Shown: positions 22,001 through 30,020 of the stretch, in pieces
How the letters are laid out: every line of letters begins with the position of its first letter
Numbering within the stretch: position 1 is the stretch's first letter
From: Nemertoderma westbladi
Lineage: Eukaryota > Xenacoelomorpha > Nemertodermatida > Nemertodermatidae
Direction of reading: 5' to 3'
Assembly (NCBI GenBank): GCA_032718475.1
Contig: JAUCBJ010007269.1
Coordinates: 1-51,232 of the forward strand
Length of the DNA: 51,232 nt
The notes under the pieces: model-generated
The model's database searches: none
What the model saw: only the letters and a program-made list of their open reading frames with translations
Told to the model about the DNA's origin: nothing
Made by a program: the position numbers and the translations under genes

Positions 22001-24107
22001 CAACTTCACTAGCAGTATAGATGCGTGCAGGCTCCACACCTTGCGCATGTAATACTTCAGACCTAACAGGTTGACACAATGTTACAGGGGGTATTGGTAT
22101 GCCCTTTTGGATATTGACTAATTTGTCGCGTTCTAGTGCGATACTTTGCTGCACTTCTTGCAACTCCGCTCTACCTTCCCTCACTGTTCCCTTAAGTTGG
22201 TGGACAGTCTCCTGCATCTGTCCTAGCAGGAGATTCATCCCCCGCCGCCCCTCTTCCACCCACTCAACCGCCGAAGCGGGAGTCGCCAACATAGTAGCGG
22301 GCTGACGCGGGACGACGGGAGACAAATTTTTGATTTCTCTCTCTGCTATCTGGACAGGGATATTCTCTTGGACTGCTCCACCGGGTACAGGCAATGTAGT
22401 ACTATGTAAAGGGAATTTAGAGTTAAGCTCTGGAAGTACAGGGGTCTCTAACACAGAAGTGACTTTGGGAACGACAGGCCTAATTATCTCAGGCTCATCA
22501 ACTATTGTAGAGAGTCTTTGGACCTTAATACTTTGGGCTGTAGGTTCTATACTACTCAAGTCTGTGCTAGCTAGCTGTCTTCTAACAGCTGGGGGCAAAT
22601 CAGGCAATTTGCGACGGTAAGATGTTTTTCTACGCCTACTTAGATGAGATCTATTTCCTCCGCCTTCAGGATCGGTAGTCTCGCCTTCCTCCGAGGACGT
22701 GTATCCCTGGCGCTTGGGAGTAGATTTTCTCATCATCTGCATTTGATTAGCAGTAAACTGTTTATTTATGCTATCTTGCGCCTCTTGCAGATTTTCCAAC
22801 TCTAGTTGGATAGTCTCCTCAGACGCTCTCCGTTCTGCTTCTGCCACTGTTGCTTTTCTTTCGGCTTCCGCCGCTTTTCTTTCTGCTTCTGCTTCTGCCG
22901 CTTTTGCTTTTCTTTCGGCTTCTGCTTCTGCCGCTTTTGCTTTTCTTTCGGCTTCTGCTTCTTTTCTTTCTGCTTCTGCTTCCGCCGCCGCTGCTGCTGC
23001 TACCTTCCTTTTCTCTATCCGTTCTTTCTTTACTTGATCTTCTCGGACTCTAGTGAGGCGGAGTTGTTCATCACATTCAGCTTGGTTTGCAGCTAACATT
23101 TCGGCATCGATTGAGTCCAACACAAGCTTGGTTCCTTCACTATTAGGGGAAAGCCCAGACAGCCGTCTCCTCAACTCTTCGTCTCCTAGGAATCGCTGAT
23201 AGTCGGACAAATAAATGTCGATAGCGTCTCTAGTTCGCGGCTTCTCGGCGGTCTCTTTGCTTTCCGCTTGAGAAAGGGTGACATCAGTTGGTTCTTCATA
23301 GGTTGATCTCTCAGCTAGCTGGGATTTCCACTGGGCCGTTTCCTGTACTTTGAGATCTACCCTATGTAACCAAGTTTTGACAGCAACCTGCAGCGACGTG
23401 TCTTGTCTTCTTTTGGAAGTTTCCTCAAAGGCTGAGAGGATTAGTCGTATGCGTAGGGTTCTTTCGCGTATTTGGTATAGCAGCTCTTCCTGCTCTTGAG
23501 GTCCTTGAGGTTGTCGAAACAGTTGTTCTTCCAATCGCTCCAAGGAGCCGAAGAATCCCTGCACATATCCTGATGCCGACCTCTTCCAAACAGCTGGATC
23601 CATTGTATCTTGTGCCACTCCCATCCTGTGTATATCATCCCAAGTAGCCTCGGACAGGTCCAACGGGAGTCCGAGTCCGGGAAAGTTCCATTGTGACTCG
23701 ACAATAGACATTAATTCTTCCCTGGCGTATCCCGCATAATTATCTCGGGTCGCTCGCTTATTCCTCGCCCAGTCGGCTTGATGTTCCTCCACCGCAATGA
23801 ATATAGTAGTTAGCACTGCAGCAGGAAGGGTAAGAAGGGGGTCCGAGTAGACTGTAACAGCCATCTGCCCTCCGCGTTCGGGGGTCAGCTCTACAGTATC
23901 CGAACTGCTAGAGCTATCGGGTCGCTGGGAAGTAGGTTCTTGACCAAGATGTTGCTGCGATGGGACAACTGCCTCTTGGTTCCGTTTGACCTGTGCCCGA
24001 GTGCCTATGATGGACCTATGGTGGATTAGCCTAGGGTCTGATACTACTGGAGGGATGACCTTTTTTGCAGTAGGAGGTGAGCTGAACTCCTTTCTTAATC
24101 GCTCCAC
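16074..24107 (-). CDS. BEL/Pao Gag-Pol polyprotein, intact
   Basis: A single 2677-codon ORF. An N-terminal region of unknown fold (1-270) is followed by an Ala/Glu/Arg-rich coiled coil (about 355-425) and a DUF1759-type Gag domain (about 755-895). Cys/His knuckles follow at about 1043-1105 (LCYNCLRPGHQRRTC, CAKCGAKHH), then an aspartic protease with DSGSTG at about 1221. The RT has YMDDN at about 1717, RNase H has FGDASDMG at about 1894, and the integrase has a zinc-binding part (HSKLYHAGR...CIPC). Its catalytic core has GVDLFGP about 2343, SDKGTNF about 2405 and WWGGSWERL about 2452. The C-terminal DUF5641-like part has DMVLIVD and RPVGRLCLLE. Domain order PR-RT-RH-IN and the YMDD/WWGG motifs are typical of BEL/Pao. 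No stop or frameshift, so the copy may be young. The first ATG lies at the edge of a minisatellite, and a relative starts at the equivalent of residue 275, so the true start is uncertain. Confidence 0.93.
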   Translation of the reverse strand: MERLRKEFSSPPTAKKVIPPVVSDPRLIHHRSIIGTRAQVKRNQEAVVPSQQHLGQEPTSQRPDSSSSSDTVELTPERGGQMAVTVYSDPLLTLPAAVLTTIFIAVEEHQADWARNKRATRDNYAGYAREELMSIVESQWNFPGLGLPLDLSEATWDDIHRMGVAQDTMDPAVWKRSASGYVQGFFGSLERLEEQLFRQPQGPQEQEELLYQIRERTLRIRLILSAFEETSKRRQDTSLQVAVKTWLHRVDLKVQETAQWKSQLAERSTYEEPTDVTLSQAESKETAEKPRTRDAIDIYLSDYQRFLGDEELRRRLSGLSPNSEGTKLVLDSIDAEMLAANQAECDEQLRLTRVREDQVKKERIEKRKVAAAAAAEAEAERKEAEAERKAKAAEAEAERKAKAAEAEAERKAAEAERKATVAEAERRASEETIQLELENLQEAQDSINKQFTANQMQMMRKSTPKRQGYTSSEEGETTDPEGGGNRSHLSRRRKTSYRRKLPDLPPAVRRQLASTDLSSIEPTAQSIKVQRLSTIVDEPEIIRPVVPKVTSVLETPVLPELNSKFPLHSTTLPVPGGAVQENIPVQIAEREIKNLSPVVPRQPATMLATPASAVEWVEEGRRGMNLLLGQMQETVHQLKGTVREGRAELQEVQQSIALERDKLVNIQKGIPIPPVTLCQPVRSEVLHAQGVEPARIYTASEVETPIANPIKGDYRPVINDIPYRPDNDPRNLYTDNSILNNTMAQESFMRQMARTEARQAVKVGEIVKFNGDEMKWLPFNEYYKDSIQNSVLSNGEKLRFLIKCLEGPPKLMALKFIGHPEGLRQVWDTLNIRYGNKDNIAKYLYAKLVAPRHFLSSGIIEFSDEIQEICRQLDWLGKSHEYQSSMVIGAVVSTLPKGGVCTRWDKKVLYMNEQQRRSPTMADLMSFLDGEVKLQLINQSREETSENKVSEKPTSRRRVTPVCYTDDGESQASQEEDSGKDTDRSYYVDKTSKDVSKYKARNNDRREQVAKTPPQSPNRMHRRKPDEKTRVHQVTQGKVSNIKPNCALCDGTHRLSACAEFLKKSLVDRRTVVWDKRLCYNCLRPGHQRRTCYSDIKCAKCGAKHHILLHSEFERDKQSQVSEPELHVQFSDVNDTDQESEMEGFYTDEFSDANESCYLINTAVYRALTYEKDINDEFPQTTFAKQPSWKAPASNVGIREFPVVQVRVHGIDKSYIVNALLDSGSTGTFIDQELAEDIFAGQPKFRTKLNMSGIMQVWKSTLTADYYVGVLSTPQDKLGTQGIRSVKMVAIKNFATTQADLYNWDEDESVQHLKIPRFQTDYPGVQILIGQNAHEALETLEKRPAQPQPLQTYAVRTRVGWYFTGPSRRTLEERMPHEQIYQVNDGEVESSEVDELTEGTPYSSDNDDIYQLFEEENTIDLLTENQTWKNQTNLCQLIRPTESIIYNDELNDEVERYNARTRDELAVRFFTQELVEPNSYNKALSIEEERAKQIQETTTRFLKDQGRYEIGLPFRKREPRFINNRPLAEKRINQLHRRLTANASAKEMYQTQLKKFITKGYAEQVPEGTPITERTYYLTHHYVPKPGKPHEVRVVFDGSALYMGQSLNSELLPGPNLLQSLLGILLRIRQYSIAFASDIEGMFLQVKALERDRDSLRFLWWPEGDLNQKPVEYWMTIQAFGIISSPSNACSVVRTTANDNRDSFSKEVIDNIKRNIYMDDNLRSLPSVEEAIAVAKGTVECLKRGGFRLTKFTSNSREFLEAIPVEDRGAKDLDLIKDDLPETKTLGLKWDTERDILFFQLKQRDNPVRTKRICLSILSTYFDPLGFISPVILIARSLVQQMWLENHSWDDPLKGELLKKWMKWEDSLPAIENFIISRAYFGHVLPTYSYQLHVFGDASDMGIGIVAYLRVETPDGIKVALVTSKALINNKLKVPRAELKAALYATAIGRNVTEQIDYPLEKTVYWTDALLVLEYLTNEVCQFSVFVTNRVAIILSRTKIDQWRHCPGTINPADIASRGATPQELIDTPDWLGGPDFLSKEEDEWPPHLTTAEIRQAKGAETVKPKTRASKSKLFKPTIDLSVLHVSGNDGLDPQSLAINKSVAEIRDRDWKSGIPDVSQGISPLLQRAMHHYSSWNRLCKAVTYLKRCFHHQYSRAKTTSDNAPLTSAQVHVIKNLPKYKVSDSFLKEKISHQEHEETNKQILRLLQCYEDSEKYFLLLRNPQMRLRDRFSSTMIDGLIRVGGRLTNAPLSFDTKFPILIRNLEVQIKMIVDVHSKLYHAGRERVLSEIRTRYYFDKPRRALNQVLRNCIPCRKAFSRPLTQREAELPRERVSFYEPPFTNTGVDLFGPIEVYRARTIVKRWCVIFVCMTCRAIHLDMVNDLSTNSFVLSLRRQIARFGTSNTMRSDKGTNFIGANNEIQAYVKDWNQRQVDDQLRITASSWTFNAADAPWWGGSWERLIRSVKTAFHFIVPCRAYLTDELLRTLMEEIAAYLNERPLMPVSSSPDSLEALTPAHFLLKKPVAMLPRSEIVDGDEYCRRTWQLMQLLSRRFADHFERHNLPTLQLRTKWFAQQENVSAGDMVLIVDQDLPRKRWQTGRIIETHISEDGLVRSVELIVMRRNFKKPGIIFETQQLNRPVGRLCLLERDRELSGNYGRQETLPTTTSLIPQTSRGSST

Positions 24108-24440
24108 ACTCCTCAGGCATTCCTGTGGGAAACAGAGTGGAAGGGTTTACTGTGGAAGATCACCCATGGTGGTGAACAGGCATTCCTTTAGGAAACAGAG
24201 TGGAAGGGTTTACTGTGGAAGACCACCCATGGTGGTGAACAGGCATTCCTTTAGGAAACATAGTGAAAGGGTTTACTGTGGAAGATCACCCATGGTGGTG
24301 AACAGGCATTCCTTTAGGAAACAGAGTGGAAGGGTTTACTGTGGAAGATCACCCATGGTGGTGAACAGGCATTCCTTTAGGAAACAGAGTGGAAGGGTTT
24401 ACTGTGGAAGATCACCAATGGTGGTGAACAGGCATGCATT
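24108..24440. repeat. 63-bp minisatellite, about five copies, abutting the Gag-Pol start
   Basis: Units begin at AGGCATTCCTTTAGGAAACA with a 63-bp period (about 24115, 24178, 24241, 24304, 24367) and contain GGAAGGGTTTACTGTGGAAG and CACCCATGGTGGTGAACAGG. Copies differ by only a few bases. Because 63 is a multiple of three, the plus strand gives an open but meaningless 21-aa repeat. The array stands where the BEL leader should be. Confidence 0.93.
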
Positions 24441-24967
24441 CCTTGACTTAACGAGCCTAAAATAATATTATCTTTTCACTATTCATATACTTTTAAGGGG
24501 ATACCCCCCCCCCCCCCCCCCCCCCCCCTCCCCCCTCCTTTACACTGGGACTGGTGGGACCTCGGCACGAAATAACCAAACGCGAAAATGATATAAACCA
24601 TATCTGTATCTGTATATTCAACAAATATCATGAAACACACCCGCTGACACAAAAATAATAACCACTAACCAAAAAATACTAGCCAGCTGCGCCAAAGAAA
24701 ATAAATATTATGTACCAGGTAGACTGTGTGGCGGACAAATATAAAACAAACATTTAATGTTTAATTAGTTTAGTTTGCTAGTTATCGACAGACATTAAAA
24801 ATAATAAAATACCTCTTAGTGCCTAATTATCAATACAACATATACACGGCTTAGAGACACAGAGTAGCCAATGGAATCGAAGGTAATAACCACACAGCGG
24901 CATAAGCAATCTAAATAACTAATAAACAAACAAACAACATAATTTAACCTGTCTCTTATGTTAGATA
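24441..24967. other. Unrecognised DNA with a poly-C tract
   Basis: Contains a run of about 23 C followed by more C-rich sequence at 24506-24538, then AT-rich DNA. No leader or LTR sequence of the BEL family was recognised. No gene is supported. Confidence 0.5.
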
Positions 24968-25005
24968 CGGAGCCCCTAACTAAAGGGAGATGGAAAAAAA
25001 ATAAC

Positions 25006-25016
25006 TTTATTTTATT
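25006..25016 (-). promoter_or_regulatory. Candidate polyadenylation signals downstream of OGT
   Basis: Two overlapping AATAAA hexamers (AATAAAATAAA on minus) lie in the far end of the satellite element. In the 127 bp between the OGT stop and the element no canonical AATAAA was seen, only AATATA-type variants. If these signals are used, the OGT 3' UTR would contain the whole satellite. Confidence 0.3.
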
Positions 25017-25047
25017 ATCCAGGGACAAGCCTTCTAATCAAAAATTC

Positions 25048-27415
25048 CGGGGCCCGAGATAATTCAACTCACTGATTGGTTGGTTATCTCGGGGCCCGAG
25101 TTATTAAGTCGGGGCCCGAGATAATTCAACTCACTGATTGGTTGGTTAACTCGGGACCCGAGTTATTAAGTCGGGGCCCGAGATAATTCAACTCACTGAT
25201 TGGTTGGTTATCTCGGGCCCGAGTTATTAAGTCGGGGCCCGAGATAATTCAACTCACTGATTGGTTGGTTATCTCGGCCCCGAGTTATTAAGTCGGGGTC
25301 CGAGATAATTCAACTCACTGATTGGTTGGTTATCTCGGACCCGAGTTATTAAGTCGGGGTCCGAGATAATTCAACTCACTGATTGGTTGGTTATCTCGGG
25401 GCCCGAGTTATTAAGTCGGGGCCCGAGATAATTCAACTCACTGATTGGTTGGTTATCTCGGGGCTTGAGATAATTCAGTCAGAAAAGTTATTAAGTCGGG
25501 GCCCGAGATAATTCAACTCACTGATTGGTTGGTTATCTCGGGCCCGAGTTATTAAGTCGGGGCCCGAGATAATTCAACTCACTGATTGGTTGGTTATCTC
25601 GGGGCCCGAGTTATTAAGTCGGGGCCCGAGATAATTCAACTCACTGATTGGTTGGTTATCTCGGAGCTTGAGATAATTCAGTCAGAAAAGTTATTAAGTC
25701 GGGGCCCGAGATAATTCAACTCACTGATTGGTTGGTTATCTCGGGCCCGAGTTATTAAGTCGGGGCCCGAGATAATTCAACTCACTGATTGGTTGGTTAT
25801 CTCGGGGCCCGAGGTATTAAGTCGGGGCCCGAGATAATTCAACTCACTGATTGGTTGGTTATCTCGGACCCGAGTTATTAAGTCGGGGTCCGAGATAATT
25901 CAACTCACTGATTGGTTGGTTATCTCGGACCCGAGTTATTAAGTCGGGGTCCGAGATAATTCAACTCACTGATTGGTTGGTTATCTCGGGGCCCGAGTTA
26001 TTAAGTCGGGGCCCGAGATAATTCAACTCACTGATTGGTTGGTTATCTCGGGGCTTGAGATAATTCAGTCAGAAAAGTTATTAAGTCGGGGCCCGAGATA
26101 ATTCAACTCACTGATTGGTTGGTTATCTCGGGCCCGAGTTATTAAGTCGGGGCCCGAGATAATTCAACTCACTGATTGGTTGGTTATCTCGGGCCCGAGT
26201 TATTAAGTCGGGGTCCGAGATAATTCAACTCACTGATTGGTTGGTTACCTCGGACCCGAGTTATTAAGTCGGGGTCCGAGATAATTCAACTCACTGATTG
26301 GTTGGTTATCTCGGGGCCCGAGTTATTAAGTCGGGGCCCGAGATAATTCAACTCACTGATTGGTTGGTTATCTCGGGGCTTGAGATAATTCAGTCAGAAA
26401 AGTTATTAAGTCGGGGCCCGAGATAATTCAACTCACTGATTGGTTGGTTATCTCGGGCCCGAGTTATTAAGTCCGGGCCCGAGATAATTCAACTCACTGA
26501 TTGGTTGGTTATCTCGGGACCCGAGTTATTAAGTCGGGGCCCGAGATAATTCAACTCACCGATTGGTTGGTTATCTCGGGCCCGAGTTATTAAGTCGGGG
26601 CCCGAGATAATGCAACTCACTGATTGGTTGGTTATCTCGGGGCCCGAGTTATTAAGTCGGGGCCCGAGATAATTCAACTCACAGATTGGTTGGTTATCTC
26701 GGGCCCGAGTTATTAAGTCGGGGCCCGAGATAATTCAACTCACTGATTGGTTGGTTATCTCGGACCCGAGTTATTAAGTCGGGGTCCGAGATAATTCAAC
26801 TCACAGATTGGTTGGTTATCTCGGGCCCGAGTTATTAAGTCGGGGCCCGAGATAATTCAACTCACTGATTGGTTGGTTATCTCGGGGCCCGAGTTATTAA
26901 GTCGGGGCCCGAGATAATTCAACTCACTGATTGGTTGGTTATCTCGGGGCCCGAGTTATTAAGTCGGGGCCCGAGATAATTCAACTCACTGATTGGTTGG
27001 TTATCTCGGGGCCCAAGATAATTCAACTCACTGATTGGTTGGTTATCTCGGGGCCCGAGTTATTAAGTCGGGGCCCGAGATAATTCAACTCACTGATTGG
27101 TTGGTTATCTCGGGGCCCAAGATAATTCAACTCACTGATTGGTTGGTTATCTCGGGACCCGAGTTATTAAGTCGGGGCCCGAGATAATTCAACTCACTGA
27201 TTTGTTGGTTATCTCGGGACCCGAGTTATTAAGTCGGGGCCCGAGATAATTCAACTCACTGATTGGTTGGTTATCTCGGGCCCGAGTTATTAAGTCGGGG
27301 CCCGAGATAATTCAACTCACTGATTGGTTGGTTATCTCGGGCCCGAGTTATTAAGTCGGGGCCCGAGATAATTCAACTCACTGATTGGTTGGTTATCTCG
27401 GGCCCGAGTTATTAA
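25048..27415. repeat. 62-bp satellite array, about 38 copies, with NF-Y consensus sites
   Basis: The unit has a TTATTAAGTC start, then GGGGCCCGAGATAATTCAAC, TCACTGATTGGTTGGTTATC and TCGGGGCCCGAG. I counted about 38 copies of the CAACTCA landmark. Each unit can fold as a hairpin (CGGGGCCCGAGATAA with TTATCTCGGGGCCCG) around a 21-base loop. CTGATTGGTTGG in the loop fits the NF-Y consensus CTGATTGGYYRR; only a few units deviate (CAGATTGG, CCGATTGG, GATTTGTTGG). A variant with GGGGCTTGAGATAATTCAGT followed by CAGAAAAG recurs near 25463, 25662, 26050 and 26375, showing higher-order amplification. Confidence 0.95.
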
Positions 27416-27570
27416 TTTTTTCCATTGCCCTTTAGGGGCTCTGTAGCATACAACCAAATTATCAGTTTATATTAAATTAATCAACTAAATGAAATATTCA
27501 TATTCCTCCGAGGTAAAATGTCTGTTGAGCCTCAGTAAGAGATGACTGCTGAGTTGATACGGTCTGCCAT

Positions 27571-27730
27571 TCACATGATGTTCTTCCATCTGTTTAATTC
27601 GGTCACGTGGTCTATATTCTCCCCTTTAAGGTATTTCTCCCATATCAAGGCATAAAGTCTCTCCAACCCGTTGCAGTACTGCCCGATGTTGAACAACGGA
27701 CTGGTCGTCCTGCCCGTACCCACTTTCTCC
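27571..27730 (-). CDS. OGT: O-GlcNAc transferase, last coding exon
   Basis: Acceptor TTTCATTTTCAG precedes the exon. The first G completes an arginine codon split with exon 30021-30183 (CG+G). It encodes 52 residues and a stop, including SPLFNIGQYCNGLERLYALI and WEKYLKGENIDHVTEL. This aligns with the extreme C terminus of animal OGT ([20 protein letters not shown], then a DH near the end). The tail is divergent and short, ending NRWKNIM. OGT adds N-acetylglucosamine to Ser/Thr of nuclear and cytosolic proteins. The stop codon is 128 bp from the end of the satellite element. Confidence 0.92.
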
Positions 27731-27808
27731 CTGAAAATGAAACAAAATTAAACATCAAGTAACGTCTATTGATTAGATGTCTAGTACATTATAAGATTAC
27801 CGTATATC

Positions 27809-28724
27809 CCGATGTATCTTACCGTATTTCCCGACCTTCTCACCGTATTTCCCGACCCTCTCACCGTATTTCCCGACCCTCTCACCGTATTTACCGACCT
27901 TCTCACCGTATTTACCGACCCTCTCACCGTATTTACCGACCTTCTCACCGTATTTCCCGACCTATCTCACCGTATTTACCGACCTTCTCACCGTATTTAC
28001 CGACCTTCTCACCGTATTTACCGACCTCTGACCGTATTTCCCGACCTTCTCACCGTATTTCCCGACCCTCTCACCGTATTTCCCGACCCTCTCACCGTAT
28101 TTACCGACCTTCTCACCGTATTTACCGACCCTCTCACCGTATTTACCGACCTTCTCACCGTATTTCCCGACCTATCTCACCGTATTTACCGACCTTCTCA
28201 CCGTATTTACCGACCTTCTCACCGTATTTACCGACCTCTGACCGTATTTACCGACCTCTGACCGTATTTCCCGACCTTCTCGCCGTATTTACCGACCCTC
28301 TGACCGTATTTCCCGACCTTCTCACCGTATTTCCCGACCCTCTCACCGTATTTCCCGACCCTCTCACCGTATTTCCCGACCCTCTCACCGTATTTCCCGA
28401 CCCTCTCACCGTATTTCCCGACCCTCTCACCGTATTTACCGACCTTCTCACCGTATTTCCCGACCTATCTCACCGTATTTACCGACCTTCTCACCGTATT
28501 TACCGACCTTCTCACCGTATTTACCGACCTCTGACCGTATTTACCGACCTCTGACCGTATTTCCCGACCTTCTCGCCGTATTTACCGACCCTCTGACCGT
28601 ATTTCCCGACCCTCTCACCGTATTTCCCGACCCTCTCACCGTATTTCCCGACCCTCTCACCGTATTTCCCGACCTTCTCACCGTTTTTCCCGACCCTCTC
28701 CCGTATTTACCGACCTCTCACTGT
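27809..28724. repeat. 21-22-bp minisatellite in OGT intron, acceptor-side array
   Basis: About 43 units of the form CTCACCGTATTTCCCGACCC on plus (GGGAAATACGGTGAGAGG on minus), with variants TTTACCGAC, CTATCTCACC and CTCTGACCG. Blocks of variant units repeat in the same order, so larger segments were also duplicated. The first unit (27809-27831) is identical over 23 nt to the exon-intron junction at 30007-30029. Long ORFs through it are artefacts. Confidence 0.95.
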
Positions 28725-29627
28725 TGATGCAAGTATGAACTTAGCCTTTTAGATTACTTATTTTACTAATTTTAAGCTCAAAACACAATTTGTATTGATA
28801 AAGTTGTTTACGATATAATATCGACTATTTCAGTTAAGTTATGCTTTACTAAGGGTTTTAACGCCCAATCAGTGCCATTATACACATATCCTACCTATAA
28901 TAATGCCCCATTGGCTGTGTTATTCTATTACGGTTAATCTGATATATAAGTTCGGTTGGTTGAATGCTTTACTCACTCAGTGCATGCCGCCTCTGCTGTG
29001 CAGTTACATCTCTCATGCAGAGTTTTAATTGCCAGTCAGGTTTTCGATGACTGGAGATTATTACATGTCTAAGTCTGATATCTGGAGTTTAAAATTTGAA
29101 CTAAATTCATTGTTAATAATTGAATTATATTTACTCGTTGTTATATTTGATAATCTACTGATAAACTCAATTTTCTGTTATTATTTGCTTAATATATCGC
29201 CGATATTACAGAATCAAGGAGGTTTTACACGCGCCACAACAGGTGGGTTGCTGTAAAGTATCAGTGATAATCTGGACAATTGTATCAGATTTGTGTGTTG
29301 TCATATCTCTGACATACTAAATAATTAATATATGGCGATATTTCAGACCATTAATCTAAGCAAAGCTCTTATTATTAATTACATCACGATTGAGAGTTGT
29401 CACAAATTGAACACTGTGGTAATATCAATATAATTAGACCAAAGACTTGTCGCAATACGTTTCCTCTAAAGGGAAACACAGTCACCAGACTTGAGTCCTT
29501 ACCGAATTAATTAGTCAGTCATTTACTTGTTATTCTTTGTTATCACACCCTCTCGGTACTGTATCTCAGTTAAATACAATAGATAATCAAATACCGTATT
29601 GAACTTAGTGAAATATAGAGCAAATAT
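28725..29627. other. 0.9-kb unique segment splitting the minisatellite
   Basis: The segment is flanked on both sides by CTCACTGT (28717-28724 and 29628-29635), which could be an 8-bp target duplication or simply two array units. It holds a TATATAAG box near 28940 and no convincing ORF. The ends show neither TIRs nor a TG...CA pair, so a solo LTR or hAT origin is not established. Confidence 0.5.
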
Positions 29628-30019
29628 CTCACTGTATTTCCCGACCTATCTCACTGTATTTCCCGACCTATCTCACCGTATTTCCCGACCTATCTCACCG
29701 TATTTCCCGACCTATCTCACCGTATTTCCCGACCTATCTCACCGTATTTCCCGACCTATCTCACCGTATTTCCCGACCTATCTCACCGTATTTCCCGACC
29801 TATCTCACCGTATTTCCCAACCTACCTCACCGTATTTCCCGACCTATCTCACCGTATTTCCCGACCTATCTCACCGTATTTCCCGACCTATCTCCTATCT
29901 CACCGTATTTCCCGACCTATCTCACCGTATTTCCCAACCTATCTTACCGTATTTCCCGACCTATCTCACCGTATTTCCCGACCTATCTCCTATCTCACCG
30001 CATTTACCGATGTATCTTA
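29628..30019. repeat. 22-bp minisatellite in OGT intron, donor-side array
   Basis: About 17-18 units of TATCTCACCGTATTTCCCGA plus CC. On the minus strand each unit reads GGGAAATACGGTGAGATAGG, copying the last exon bases (GAAATACG) and the donor (GTAAGATA) of exon 30021-30183 with A-to-G at intron position 4 (GTGAGATA). At least one unit near 29945 keeps GTAAGATA. The array runs directly into the real donor. Confidence 0.95.
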
Positions 30020-30020
30020 C

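Larger units (their letters stand above)
10066..24107 (-). mobile_element. BEL/Pao LTR retrotransposon, 5'-truncated, with two extra ORFs
   Basis: On the minus strand the order is Gag-Pol (24107-16074), ORF2 (14453-13824), ORF3 (13119-11344), a polypurine tract (CCGCTCCCA on plus, 11266-11274) and the 3' LTR (11265-10066). A related element at 34243-45970 shows the same layout and confirms these as parts of one family. A full copy would need about 2 kb of leader and a second LTR beyond 24107. Instead a minisatellite and unrelated DNA follow, so the 5' end is lost. The coding capacity is otherwise intact. Confidence 0.88.
24968..27443. mobile_element. TIR element filled with a 62-bp satellite (possibly hAT-like MITE)
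   Basis: The left end GGAGCCCCTAACTAAAGGGA continues GATGGAAAAAAA. The inverse of the right end reads CAGAGCCCCTAAAGGGCAAT then GGAAAAAA. The satellite lies exactly between these inverted ends. The CAGAG-type terminus and a possible degenerate 8-bp TSD (TAGATAC left, TAGCATAC right) hint at hAT, but this is weak. There is no transposase. It lies just downstream of the OGT stop codon. Confidence 0.65.
27731..30020 (-). other. OGT: Last OGT intron, mostly minisatellite
   Basis: A 2290-bp intron with donor GTAAGATAC at 30020 and acceptor CAG at 27731-27733. Arrays at 27809-28724 and 29628-30019 are built from the exon-intron junction itself. The 28725-29627 stretch between them is unique. Confidence 0.9.

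Noticed and set aside
22768-23096. Plus-strand Ser/Ala/Phe- and Leu-rich ORFs
   Set aside because: Antisense shadows of the Gag coiled coil; likewise 37746-38123 opposite the second Gag.
25048-27415. CRISPR-like array
   Set aside because: Units are contiguous without unique spacers and the window is animal DNA; it is a satellite.
27769-28554. 261-aa ORF of RIYRPSH/TVFPDPL repeats (and 27812-28261, 29599-30120)
   Set aside because: Pure translation of the intronic minisatellite, open in several frames on both strands; no gene support.
28725-29627. Solo LTR
   Set aside because: A TATA box is present but the ends are not TG...CA with a clear short TSD; kept only as an unexplained segment.
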